Shown here one piece after another: positions 1-10,021 of a DNA stretch of 64,000 bases (its first letter is position 1; each line of letters begins with the position of its first letter). The stretch comes from Avena insularis (lineage: Eukaryota > Streptophyta > Magnoliopsida > Poales > Poaceae). The notes beneath the pieces are model-generated. The model searched no databases. It was not told where the DNA came from and worked only from the letters and a program-made list of their open reading frames with translations. The translations under genes and the position numbers were made by a program. Location: contig CM042697.1 of assembly GCA_023614405.1 (NCBI GenBank), positions 189,161,189 to 189,225,188 of the forward strand, given 5' to 3'.

Positions 1-1344
1 AGTTTGGGGCTTTATTACTATCCTGTACTTATGTCATGCTTTACTGCTTTATTTACGATTGCGCGTGGAGCGCCTGTACTGTTTTGGAACCAATGTGGAA
101 TGTTTTCGTGGTATCGACAAGCCCAGTCACACTTTCGGGTTCCCAGTCGTTTACAGCCATTGTCACAAACCTCTGGGTCCGTCTCGGAGACCGGCCGACT
201 TCGTTACGGGTAGCTTAGTGGGGTGGCCCCCATGTGCTTGCTTTGGGTCTGGGAAACGTCGTGTCCGAAACCCCGTCGACATACCATTGGGTGTATGTTT
301 TGTGATCTTGTACCTACCTGATCTGACAACAAGGGTGTAGGTGCGTGTGGAAACTTTGGTGCACCCTCAGGTTAAATCTTTAGAAGCCGTGTCCGCGGTT
401 ATGGACGACTTGGAGCACAGTTCTCGATCATAGACAACTATAACTAAAGTTTACTGTTATAATTTGACTTGTATCCGATATGACTAGTAATCAGCTTCAC
501 TACAACGGAATGGCTAAATAAAAGTACCAACAACTGCTGGGATTGGGATATCTCATGCTAATCGTATCTGACTAGTAAGTGTCGCAACTACAACGGAATG
601 GTTAACTAAAAGTGGCCACTGCTTATTATATCAGGATGACTATCTATACCTGACTAGTAATCGCTGCAACGATAACTGAATAAATAAAACTGCCAACTGT
701 GTGAGTTCCTCGGTTGACTTCCTCGTTTGGTCTCGAGGGGGAAATACCAGGATGGGTATGTTTGGTGGTAGAATCAGGTTGGTGCCGAATAGGTCTTTCT
801 TATCCCTCTCTGATAGCCGACAGTTATCTCGAGTCTCTATAGGTTGTTTAGTGCATGTTGCGCTGCCGCTCAGTCCACCATACCTATGTAGGCGAGGACC
901 GCCGAATTCTAGTCTCGCCGTGTACTGGCCTCAGTACTGACCGCTCTCTTTTTCCTTTGCCCTTTGTCGGCACCCTTTTGTTTTTAGCAGGTTTTGACAT
1001 CGACGTCGTTAGCAGGGTTACCCTTCTGGCTTGGCCTGGGCAGGGTTATGGACGCCATTGGTTATTCTTCAGGGCTCTTAGCTCAATTTGCATCTTGCCC
1101 GTACTCGGACGTTGTATTGTTTTCAAGGTGATTTGGATCTTTGTACTGTAAATCTGTATTCTTGACTTTTTGAGTCGCTGTTGTATATATATGTTTTGTG
1201 TGTTCCATCGAGGACTATTGTGTAATGATATTACTTCGTTTTCCACCCGCACGCAAGTGCCTGGTGGGCACCTTTGAATCGTTTCTATGCGGGTTTGGCG
1301 GGAAGCGCTGAAACTTGCATAGGGCCGATTCTGAGGGTGTTACA
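1..1344 (+). mobile_element. 3' part of a Gypsy LTR inserted in the Tat element
   Basis: The stretch aligns by eye, with many differences, to the right-hand 1.3 kb of the solo LTR that ends at 29643. The opening bases match the segment starting near 28360. The block around 386-430 (GTCCGCGGTTATGGAC, then a run about a dispersed 'gacttggagcacag') matches 28712-28755. It ends in GTTACA at 1344, as the solo LTR ends in GTTACA, and Tat gag sequence follows directly. I therefore read it as the end of an LTR, with the rest of the element left of the window. Short ORFs on both strands look like chance frames. Family-level identity is inferred, and the target site duplication cannot be checked because the other end is missing. 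Confidence 0.7.
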
Positions 1345-1385
1345 CACCACTCCGCGTTCCCCAAAACTACGAAGAGTACCGCGAT

Positions 1386-1685
1386 ATGTCGTGCCTCGTA
1401 CACCTTTATGTCAACGGCAAGGCCACCCATACCAATCGACACTTCAAGTTCGTCAACGACCTCAAGGAAGACCCGGAGTCTGGCTACAAGCAAAGTCAGA
1501 AAAACAGAGCGCGAGGCAAGGGCAAGGGGAAGAAGAAGGAGGAGGAGTCCAAGGATTCAAGTGACATGGACAAGGATGTTGACCCTAAGCACGCCGCCAA
1601 GAGCGACGACAAGGGAAAGAACCCCTTCGTGAAGAAGGCGCCAGTCTACCACACTTTCCTTGGCACCCCCACCGTCCGACAATAG
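1386..1685 (+). pseudogene. Tat Gag C-terminal remnant
   Basis: This frame encodes a lysine-, glutamate- and aspartate-rich segment of about 99 residues that reads like the charged Gag tail before protease in Tat elements. It starts inside the coding sequence because the upstream part is displaced by the inserted LTR ending at 1344. It stops at a TAG at 1683. No CCHC zinc knuckle is visible in the part that remains. The role, RNA packaging in the element's virus-like particle, is inferred from position and composition rather than from a diagnostic motif. Confidence 0.5.
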
Positions 1686-1689
1686 AAGA

Positions 1690-3849
1690 CCTCTTTGAGG
1701 ATCCTGATGGCTACTCTACCCCCAGTTTCCCAGTACCTGCGCTGGTCGGAGGTTCCAATTACTTGGGACAGGACGGATCACCCACACCTTATTCCTACGG
1801 AGAACCAATACGCCATGGTCATCTACCCCTTGATTGACGGCGTTGAGTTCACCAACTGTATGGTGGATAGTGGATCACCCAGACCTTACTCCTACGGAGA
1901 ACCAATACGCCATGGTCGCAAAGTGGGGCATTGAACTTGCCGCCTTCAAGATCACCTACAAGAGACGTGACGCTATCAAGTCACAAGCCTTGGCAGATTT
2001 TATCGCGGATTGGACGGAAATGCCAGATGCTACTCCGTTGCCGGAACCAGAGTACTGGGTGATGCACTTTGACAGATCAAAGCTGCTCAACGGCTCGGGG
2101 GCTGGTGTATTGCTACAGTCACCAACTGGCGACAAGCTACACTATGTTCTGCAAATCCACTTCGAGGCTACGAACAACATGGCGGAGTATGAAGCACTCA
2201 TTCACGGACTACGCGTAGCCAAGGATATTGGCATCAAACGCATAGTTTGCTGTGGAGATTCCGACTTGGTTGCCCAGCAGGTGGCTGGCACCTGGAATGC
2301 GCTGAACCCTATGATGGCGGCATATCGAGACGAAGTGGACGAGATAGCCAAGAGCTTCTTGGTCTATGATGTCAAGTATGTACCTAGGGAGCAAAATGAG
2401 GCGGCTGATCTGCTATCTAAGCTTGGATCAGGGCGCAAACGAATTCCGCCAGGAGTTTTCCTAGAGCATGTGCGAACACCATCCGTGAAGGGAGCCGACA
2501 TCGACAACCCGGATAGAGTTGACTCTTTTGTCCACATGGTGGCAAAGGTCCCTCCGGCTTGGACCAAACCATTCATGGAATATCTCGAACACGGAACTTT
2601 GCCCGACAACGAGGTCAAAAGACGGCAAATAGTACAACAAGCAAAGGGTTATTCCATAATCAATGGACAACTCTACAAAACGAGCACCACCGGTGTATAC
2701 CTAAAGTGTGTTTCCCAGCTAGAAGGTATTGAAATCCTACGCGAAATCCATCTCGGACATTGCGGGCATCACGCCGCTCCTCGATCATTGGTCGCAAAAG
2801 CCTTCCGGCAAGGATTCTACTGGCTGACCGCGAAGGCGGACGCCGACAAGCTGGTTGAGACATGCATGGGATGCCAGTATTATGCCCGACAACCACATGT
2901 TCCTGTTGAAGAATTGCGAACAATACCAATAACTTGGCCGTTTGTAGTCTGGGGGCTAGACATGGTGGGACCGTTACAAATGGCACCATGTGGGTTTACA
3001 CATCTGCTAGTAGCAGTTGATAAATTCACTAAATGGATAGAAGCTAAACCCATTAGAAAGCTTGATGGGGCAACTGCCCTCATGTTTGTCCAGGATCTAG
3101 TGGTGAGATTTGGTCTCCCACATAGCATTATCACTGACAACGGCAGAAACTTGTCACTTGGAGAAGTGGAGTCTTATTGTTGGGAGAAGGGCATCCGACT
3201 TGACCTTGCATCTGTGGCACATCCACAATCCAATGGTCAGATTGAGCGAGCCAATGGATTAATTCTGCAGGGAATCAAGCCACGGCTTGAGGCACCGCTA
3301 CATAGAGCAGCTGGAGCCTGGGCGGAAGAATTGCCATCTGTGCTATGGAGTTTACGAACTACACCCAACATATCCACCGGCTACACCCCTTATTTCATGG
3401 TATATGGAGCAGAAGCCATCCTACCTTCCGACATACTTCACGATGCACCAAGAGTCGCCGCCCATGACAAAGATGACGCTGAAGAATCCAGACGCCTAGA
3501 TGTGGACCTTCTCCAGGAGGAGCGTGTTTTGGCATACCAAAGATCCGCCATCTACCAGCAGAAGCTACGCTGCTACCATAGTCACCGTGTTCAGCATCGC
3601 TCGTTTAAAGAGGGCGATTTGGTGCTCCGACTTAAGCAGAAGAAGTCACACAAATTATCCCTGCCATGGGAAGGACCGTTCATCATAAGCAAGGCGCTAC
3701 TCAATGGATCTTACTACCTCGTTGACAATCGTGAACTGAAGGATAGACCCAACGAGGATCATAAGCGTAAGCGACGTGACCCGGATGATGACTACCCGGA
3801 GCTTGATCGGCCATGGAACATAGCACAGCTACGTCCTTTTTACACTTAG
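1690..3849 (+). pseudogene. Tat pol remnant: protease stub, archaeal-type RNase H, integrase (RT deleted)
   Basis: Pol makes and integrates the DNA copy of the element. A short protease-like stub with a DSG triad lies near 1864-1875. An open frame of 671 codons (from 1834) then joins straight to the end of the RT/RNase H connection. Archaeal-type RNase H covers about residues 74-195: the first Asp is in FDRS (usually FDGS), Glu in NMAEYEAL, Asp in CGDSDLV and Asp in EAADLLSKL. Integrase follows: an H-H-C-C zinc region about 305-350, then core Asp in GLDMVGP (about 374), Asp in TDNGRN (about 432) and Glu in GQIERANG (about 468), and a basic C-terminal tail ending RPFYT. Most of protease and all RT motifs, including YxDD, are absent, so this copy cannot be autonomous. 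The DDE residues look intact, but the Gly-to-Arg change beside the first RNase H Asp may impair that domain. Confidence 0.85.
1775..1917 (+). repeat. 46-bp direct repeat at the pol deletion junction
   Basis: A 46 bp stretch starting GGATCACCC and ending CGCCATGGTC occurs at 1775-1820 and again at 1872-1917 with only two or three differences (period 97). The second copy begins inside the protease codons for DSGS at a shared GGATCA and leads directly into the RNase H connection. The repeat therefore sits where protease and RT should be. This looks like a template switch or repair event. Confidence 0.85.
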
Positions 3850-4355
3850 CATTTTTATCTAATTGTGTACCTCTTATATGATCAATGAAATAAAGCTCTC
3901 TGGTTCACTCATATTTCTGAGTCTTTTACCTCCTTTAGTGTTCATTTTTGGATCATATAAAACCTTTATGCACAAGCTTTGCGATTGCACTTGTGAAAAT
4001 TCCGCCTACAGGCGTTAGCTTAAGTTTTTTGGTCTACACATTCTTTGTTGTTTTTATGTGGATTCTGGAGTAGTGACTTTTGGCACTTATTGTCGGCGAT
4101 TGTGTGCTTAGGTTATTGACGGTGCGATTGGGCATCATCACCTGAGCACATGGTTTCGACAACGAGTCTTCTGACTCACGAAAAGTCAAGCATAAGAACC
4201 AAAGTAATGGATAAGCCAGCAATTGCTTAAAAAAATATACATGCTGAAACTAGTTCTTAAGTAGCAGGACATACATCACTGTTTTCCGCCTTAAGTTAAT
4301 ACATAGTTTTTTCCGCATACGCATCAAAGATGAAACAAATATTACAAGTTGTTTT
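3850..4355. other. Tat 3' non-coding segment between pol and the antisense gene
   Basis: No open frame of note. An AATAAAG about 40 bases after the pol stop could serve as a polyadenylation signal on the + strand. The interval also lies just downstream of the last exon of the antisense gene, so the two convergent transcription units would end within about 500 bases of each other. Confidence 0.4.
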
Positions 4356-7300
4356 TCATTCCTTTGGCACAGGCGACTTGGAAGCAGCGTCATCGGCAGC
4401 AGGAGAATCACCCTCGAAGTCGGCAGTGTGAAGGGACTCGAAGGAGCTTTGGTTGCCGCCATCGATGGTATTCATCGGCACAAAGACGTTAACATCGACT
4501 AACTCAGAAACTCTGGTGTCATAACCCGCGAGTGACGACAAGATGGACTCATGGTTTATCTCCTTTCCATCGTCATCTACGTCGGGAATGCCAGAGGTTA
4601 CCGTGTCGATGTCGGCATCCTCGTAATTTGCCTTAACCATGGACAGCGCCATCCTTGCACCGGCCCGTGCACATGAATCTTTCTAGCTTGTGATACGCTC
4701 GGGGGCTCGGCGCAGGATCTCTGAGAACTTCGCCACAGAGTCCGATGCCTTGATGTTGATCTGGAGGGGCTTGGCAATCTCTTTGGCTTGCACGATGGCG
4801 GTGTTGATGAAGTTGCCGGCAAGAACCATGCATTCCTTTGTCGGAGGAGGCGAACGGATTAAACCCATGGGAGCTGCAAATTCCGACAAGGAGCACATGA
4901 GTTCAAATATTCAGAGTATCTAGACTACAGAAATCCAAGACGGAGAATCACTTACTGAAGATGCTAGCCTCATCTTGCCAGAGGGTATCCGCCAAGGAGT
5001 CCCGTTCTTGTTGGAGGAGCTTGTACGCCTCATGATGGCGTTGATTCTGCTCATCGGCAGCTTTCTTCTAATCTCTTAAGATCGAGATATCCTCCTTCAA
5101 GCGGTTCATCTCCTCGGTGGCGGAGTCCTGTAGGGCTTTCATCGATTCTTCATGCATCTTCAGCATGTCCTTCCTCTCCTGCTTAAGGATCTTGTTCTCA
5201 CTATCCAGCTCCTGAATGTGCTTTGATTGCTCGACAATGTCCTTAGCCTTGTCACTGGTTTCTGCAAGTCGGAGAAAGCAAAGTACATAGTGAGTACTCG
5301 GAGAATACACAAGTTTATGTCGGAATACGAAAAAGAAAGGAAAAACAGATGCTTGCTCTTGATGATCTGTTCCTTCAAGAAGGCAGTTTTACCCTTTTCG
5401 GCTTCCAGGTCCGCGCATCTTCTGGTACTTGTCGTTGGCCATGCCCCTCCGAGCATTCTCATTCTATGGAAAAAAGAAGAATTAAACGTTGTTTGGTCTA
5501 CTTGGAGCATCTAGCTGGAAATTTTCCACCTAGACGCTCAGGGGCTACAGCGAGAGTTTTTAACTTAGCAATATGCTTAGTCTTTCTTTAAGCATCTAGT
5601 CGGAACTAATTTAGTTACAACTAGAATCTTGGGGGCTACAGTATTGAAATTTATAAACACTGCGTATGCTACTCTTAAAGCATCTAGTCGGAATAATTCA
5701 TTCCACCTATATGCTTGGGGTGTACAGTGAGAAGTTTTCTACTTTAGTCACTATTAGAGCATTCAGACGCAAAGACCTATGGTTTTCCATCTAAATCCTC
5801 GGGGGCTACAGTGGGATACTCATATGAAATACAAAAGGCAAATAAAACTTACAAGTGCAATGATCTTGAGGTTAGTAGCACTCTCAGACAGCAACTTGCC
5901 GAAGGATGCACTCTTTCCTTGCAAGATCTCTGCTTGCTGGAGAAGCTCCTCTAGATCGCACGTCGGATATGTCGGCGCCGCACCAGGAACCAGAGCAGTG
6001 CTACCCGGTGTAAGAACCGGATAGACTATCTTTGGATACTCTATGATTTTCTTGGGTGCGTGGGCGCCGCCTTTGGCAGAAGTACCAGCTTCCACCACCG
6101 CCTTACCGCAACCGATGGCATCCTTAGCCAGAGCTTCAGCCATTTGGTGTGCGGCACTCTCCTCACGCTCTTTCATGACACAAAGCAAGCTCGGTAGAGG
6201 CACCTGAGTCCACTTCCATGGCGGAAGGGTCAGCTGCTTCCTTAGCTTGTGAGCTTGTCAGAGCGGATGAGGGATTGACGATGGGAGTGACAGGGCGATG
6301 GCGGGAGATGCGTCACGATGCAGCATTTCCTTGATAGTTCTAGAAGCCCCCGATGTTTTGGAGGTCTTCTTCAAGCTGGTCGTGGCTTTCTTCCTGAAAC
6401 GTGCAAAATGCATAAGTACAGGAATAAGACAGATAAATAGACAATGTCGGAGAGAAAGAAGCTTACACAAGAGGGGGTGCTTTGGCAAAGGGGATCCCGG
6501 TAATCTTTCTTTTCTCCGCCTCCAGGGCGGCGGTAGTATTTTTTGAGGCTCCACCCTCCGTCTTCTTCTTCTTGCCTCCGTCGGAAGCGTCAGAGGTGGA
6601 GCTCTTCTGCTTTCACGCCAAAAGGAGCATCGTCGTCGGACACGACGGTGACTTCCTTCATCTTTGGATCATAGATTTGAGGAGCCATGTTGTCCTCATC
6701 TATGTCGCTAAGCTGTAAGGTGAAGAACCACCGTGTTAGATGAGATGGAAATTGCTAGATGAAAGAACTGGAGTATATGTCATACACGGAAAATAAACAG
6801 TTACCTTTGGGCACTTGCTCTCTACGAACATGTCGTAGGTGATGGTGAAGCCACGCTTCTTGTCCTTCACCTTGACGATGTCCTTGAGGCAAAGCTTGAC
6901 GGAGTCGCTCGAGAAGTTATCCGCGGAGATGCGGAGGCTATCCCTTCTATCGCTGGTATACTCGTGCATCAGCTTCGAGCGGTGCTGTAGAGGCTGGATT
7001 CGCCTGATGAACTAGCACATGGCTAGGTCCAAGCCGGTAAAACCCGTCTCTACAAACCACTCTATCCGCCTTATGGCGCGGGAAGCGTCGATGTCGGAGG
7101 GAAGGGAGGCCTAGGATCTCCATGTCAAAGTTTCGGCGGAGGCTCCATCGACGAAGCCCGGGTACGTTACTTCTCGGCCGGCCAGAGGGATATCTGGGCC
7201 GTAGAAGTAAGTAAGCTGCCAGTTCTTGCAGGACTCGTGGCCGACGATGTCGTGGAAGCGCCGGCCAGGTCGGATCTTGAAGCAAATAGTGCCACAATTT

Positions 7301-7863
7301 CTAAGTTCATCCTTGCTGGCCCCGGCTTTGCGCCTGACGGTGAAGAAATACACAAAGAGGTCTAGCCTAGGCTTAATCCCTAGGTAACCCTCGCAAAGCG
7401 CTCCATAATTGCTAAGCGCTAGGATACTATTGGGAGAAAGGTTTTGGGGCTGGACCCGGTAATGGTTTAAGACGGCAAGGAAGAAGTTAGAGATAGGTAG
7501 GGAGACGTCGCGTACCAATTGTGCTTTGAGGTACACCTTTTCTCCGGCTTGGGGAGAAGGTGTGACCTCGCCAGCCGGCGCCACCCGCCAGGCGAGTCTC
7601 TCCGTCGCGGGGAGGTAGCCCTCGATGATCAGCTCCTTGTTGTCGCGGTCCATGATGTCCGAACCATGCCAATCGCCTTTGTGGGAGTCGTTGTCCTCCT
7701 CCAGCAGCTCCAGCGCCGTTGGATTGTGGTCGCCGCCGGTGGTCTCGACCACCGCAGAGACGGGGATGACCAGGCCCTCTAGGGGCACGATGATGGAGCT
7801 CGCCGGCTTCGCCGCGGCTTCGCCCGATGCCGCCATCGAGGGAGTGGAGCTGCTGCTAGCCAT
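4356..7863 (-). pseudogene. antisense gene of the Tat element (putative 'gypsy-type transposase' N-terminal domain protein), decayed
   Basis: A spliced gene runs against pol. I can trace about six exons by GT/AG signals: 7863-6805, 6712-6467, 6393-5853, 5463 to about 5356, 5261-4956 and 4873-4356. Exon 1 starts MASSSSTPS and contains a globular region around residues 100-250 (with LALSNYGALCEGYLGIKPR) that resembles the Pfam family named 'putative gypsy type transposase' (PF04195, from memory). Exon 2 is acidic then Lys-rich, exon 3 Ser/Ala-rich, exons 4-5 form a Lys/Glu coiled coil, and exon 6 has an acidic tail ending SPVPKE. Stops interrupt exon 1 near 7110 and 7015, exon 3 near 6255, exon 5 near 5068 and exon 6 near 4684. 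Frameshifts lie near 6600, 6170 and 5415. Function is unknown; antisense ORFs at this position are known in some Tat elements. Gene structure is well supported, activity is not. Confidence 0.75.
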
Positions 7864-8006
7864 TGGGCGCGTTTGGAAGTAACTGGCGAGATTGGGAGTT
7901 AGGGTTTTTCGCAGGATTGCACGGAGAGCTCGAGGGGGCACTCGCTGGAGGAAGAAGATAATGCGAGGAGATAATGAGGTGAAAAGAAAGTTTTTCACCG
8001 CAGTTA

Positions 8007-8015
8007 CTATTTATG
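8007..8015 (-). promoter_or_regulatory. TATA-like box of the Tat antisense gene
   Basis: On the minus strand the sequence reads ATAAATAGT about 145 bases upstream of the ATG at 7863. That is a plausible spacing for a core promoter plus short 5' UTR. No other candidate of similar quality lies between it and the ATG. This is inference from position and sequence only. Confidence 0.4.
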
Positions 8016-8440
8016 ATCTCCAACATCAAGATTCGTGCAGCCTGATCGGACGATTACAGACCTGTGTAAAAGTGACGCATGGAAATTTCACCACGTCTCA
8101 ACCGTCGCCGCCAACGGTTCGTATCGCTTGCGCGGGAAAAGTGGACATGATTGCGTTCTCTGCATGTGTGAGTTACGAGGCATTGCTGACCTACGTCTAC
8201 GTTGCCCTAGCTGACATAGGCAGGTGAACCATCACATCGGAAGATTCCGGCATGGACGGATCCAGTCCGGCTATGGAAGAGTATGATGGAAGATTCAGTA
8301 ATTCTCTGACTTACAAATTGAAGAAGGAGAAAACCTTGCAGGTTTCTTTGGGAGGACTACAAGATATTGCTTGACGATTTGCCGACATCCATCTAGACGG
8401 AACATTCCACATGAAGAGGCAAGACGGCGCAAGATCTCGG
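8016..8440. other. Tat spacer between antisense promoter and polypurine tract
   Basis: No coding frame, repeat or motif was recognised here. The stretch has ordinary composition and presumably belongs to the 3' untranslated region of the Tat genomic RNA. Confidence 0.4.
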
Positions 8441-8442
8441 AG

Positions 8443-8457
8443 TTCTCCGGGGGCTAC
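8443..8457 (+). promoter_or_regulatory. polypurine tract of the Tat element
   Basis: TTCTCCGGGGGCTAC sits directly against the TG that opens the 3' LTR at 8458. A G-rich tract here primes plus-strand DNA synthesis. The same CGGGGGCTAC form, on the minus strand, precedes the 3' LTR of the small element at 54327-58135, linking the two families. Confidence 0.7.
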
Positions 8458-9008
8458 TGTTGGGGATATGCTATATGGGTATCCTCATAGCATGTCTCCT
8501 ATCCGGATAACCCAGGTGGCCCACATTTGGTAGCATGGCCCATGGCCTGCTGGGCGGCCCAGTTAGATGGATCCAGAAGGGAGACCCATGCTAGATAAAG
8601 GAAGGCTACGGTGGAGTCACCGACGTACCCGGAGCCTTGGAGTACACGACACGCAAAACTAGTAATAGACGGTGTAGGACTCTGTAACCTGTTCGGCTAG
8701 GACTTTTCCCTGTAACCCTAGGATCTGACGACTATATAAGTCGGGCCTATGGGATCCTTTAGGGCACAACAAGTTCAGACGACCAAGTAGCGATTAGCAT
8801 ACACCTCGCACAGCGAACCTATCTCTGTAACTCGGCGTATCGCCCTTATAGTGATTTATAGCAGGAGTAGGATTCCGCCACCGTTGTGGGATCTGAACCT
8901 GGGTAAGCTGTGTTACTTCGTACCCGTCAACCGTCCGCCTTCCCTCATGTCTCTAAACACGCACTGTGAGGACCCCTCCATGGCGTACTCGTCGGCAATA
9001 CCACGACA
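8458..9008 (+). mobile_element. 3' LTR of the Tat element (551 bp)
   Basis: Opens TGTTGGGGATATG and closes CACGACA, with a TATA box at about 8732 and a CTGAACCTGGGTAAG motif near 8893. Host sequence after it (ATGTTTGTGTTG) matches the interior of the A1-family LTR at 34161-34176, so the LTR edge is fixed by the host as well as by the TG/CA ends. The 5' LTR is outside the window, so LTR divergence and insertion age cannot be judged. Confidence 0.85.
8731..8740 (+). promoter_or_regulatory. TATA box in the Tat 3' LTR
   Basis: ACTATATAAG lies about half way through the LTR, the expected place for the promoter of the genomic RNA. The start site would fall about 30 bases downstream, near the GGGATCC at 8751. 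Confidence 0.65.
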
Positions 9009-9817
9009 ATGTTTGTGTTGTTTGTGATCTTGCATGCTCTCCGTTTCTAGTAGCTATCTTGGCCAAGTAGATGCTAGCGACTCTAAGAGGGGGTATTTAT
9101 GCTCGATAGTGGGTTCATGCCTCTATTTAATCTAGGGAAGTGACAGAAATCTCTAAGGTTGTAGATGTGTTGTTGCTACTAGGGAGAAAACAATGATCTC
9201 TTGTTCATGGAACAAGTGTATTGTTCACCTTACACACTTTGCTTAAAGCAGTTATCCGTTGCTTGCAACTTAATAGTGGAGGGGGTTCGGATGATAAGCT
9301 GAAGGTGGATTACTAGTCATAGATGCAGTTGGATGGCGGTCTATGTATCTTGTTGTATTGCCCAATCAAATCTCATAGGATCATGAATGTCTAGTATTGC
9401 ATTGTTATGCCTTGCTCAGTCATATCAATTGCTCTACTGTAATTTGTTTACCCAACATGCCATGTTTGTTTATCTTAAGGAGAACACCTCTAGTGAACTA
9501 TGGACCCCCGGTCCAATCTTTACCATTGATACATCTTCCACTGTTACTGTTACTTTATGCAAACCACTATTACCTTCCACACCATACAGTTAATCCTTTG
9601 TTTTCAGCAAACCGGTGAGATTGAAAACCTCACTGTTCGTTGTCTTGAGTTTGTGTTGTGCAGGTTTCCAAGTTGCTAGCAACACCTTTGAGTCGTTTCC
9701 TTCCTCCTACTGGTTGGATAACCTTGGTTTATTTCTAAGGGAAGGCTTTCTGATGTGCTCATCATACCTTCCTCTTGGGGTCTCCCAACGAAGCTCTACA
9801 TTGATCTGAGCGCATCA
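9009..9817 (+). mobile_element. right part of the A1 5' LTR
   Basis: Matches the LTR at 39985-40327 (to the breakpoint there) and the LTR at 34161-34599. The shared start is TGTGTTGTTTGTGAT and the shared close is a GCGCATCA/GTGCATCA end. The left part lies beyond the Tat insertion, outside the window. It keeps about 390 bases that are deleted from the A1 3' LTR (around 34282). Confidence 0.85.
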
Positions 9818-9826
9818 AGCTGTTTT

Positions 9827-9844
9827 CCGGCGCCATTGCCGGGG
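9827..9844 (+). promoter_or_regulatory. A1 primer binding site
   Basis: CCGGCGCCATTGCCGGGG follows the LTR end after a nine-base gap. It resembles the TGGCGCC-type site, commonly attributed to tRNA-Asp, seen in grass Athila-like elements, with the first T and one G changed. The A2 and M elements have the related forms at 34931 and (minus strand) 52074. Confidence 0.65.
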
Positions 9845-10021
9845 TGGCTAAGGACGTCTTCACATGGGGAGTCCTTCACAACCTTTCTCTTTACTTTGTT
9901 TTTTTATTAGTTTATTTTTCTTGATTTTGTTTGCCTCTTTTTATCAAAAATTTAAAAAAATAGTTTAGTTTGGTTTGCTTTCTCTAATAAAAAACACAAA
10001 AAGAATTAGTTCCTGCTCTAG
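9845..10021. other. A1 leader between primer binding site and gag
   Basis: An AT-rich leader with a T-rich run (9890-9960) and no ATG-led frame of note. It is closely matched by the A2 leader at 34948-35120, so it is a family feature rather than decayed coding sequence. Confidence 0.5.

Larger units (their letters stand above)
1345..9008 (+). mobile_element. Tat-lineage Ty3/Gypsy retrotransposon, 5' end outside the window
   Basis: Order on the + strand: the end of gag, a protease stub, the archaeal-type RNase H typical of Tat elements, integrase, a long 3' region carrying an antisense gene, a polypurine tract and a 551 bp 3' LTR. Reverse transcriptase is missing. The lineage call rests on the second RNase H, the integrase sequence and the purine tract CTCCGGGGGCTAC just before the LTR. 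It lies inside the 5' LTR of Athila-like element A1, whose sequence resumes at 9009. The left part, including its 5' LTR, is beyond the LTR that occupies 1-1344. Confident at superfamily level, good at lineage level, family name not assigned. Confidence 0.85.

Noticed and set aside
1..340. Three overlapping frames at the left edge as a partial gene
   Set aside because: The region aligns to non-coding LTR sequence at 28360-28700, where the frames are not conserved.
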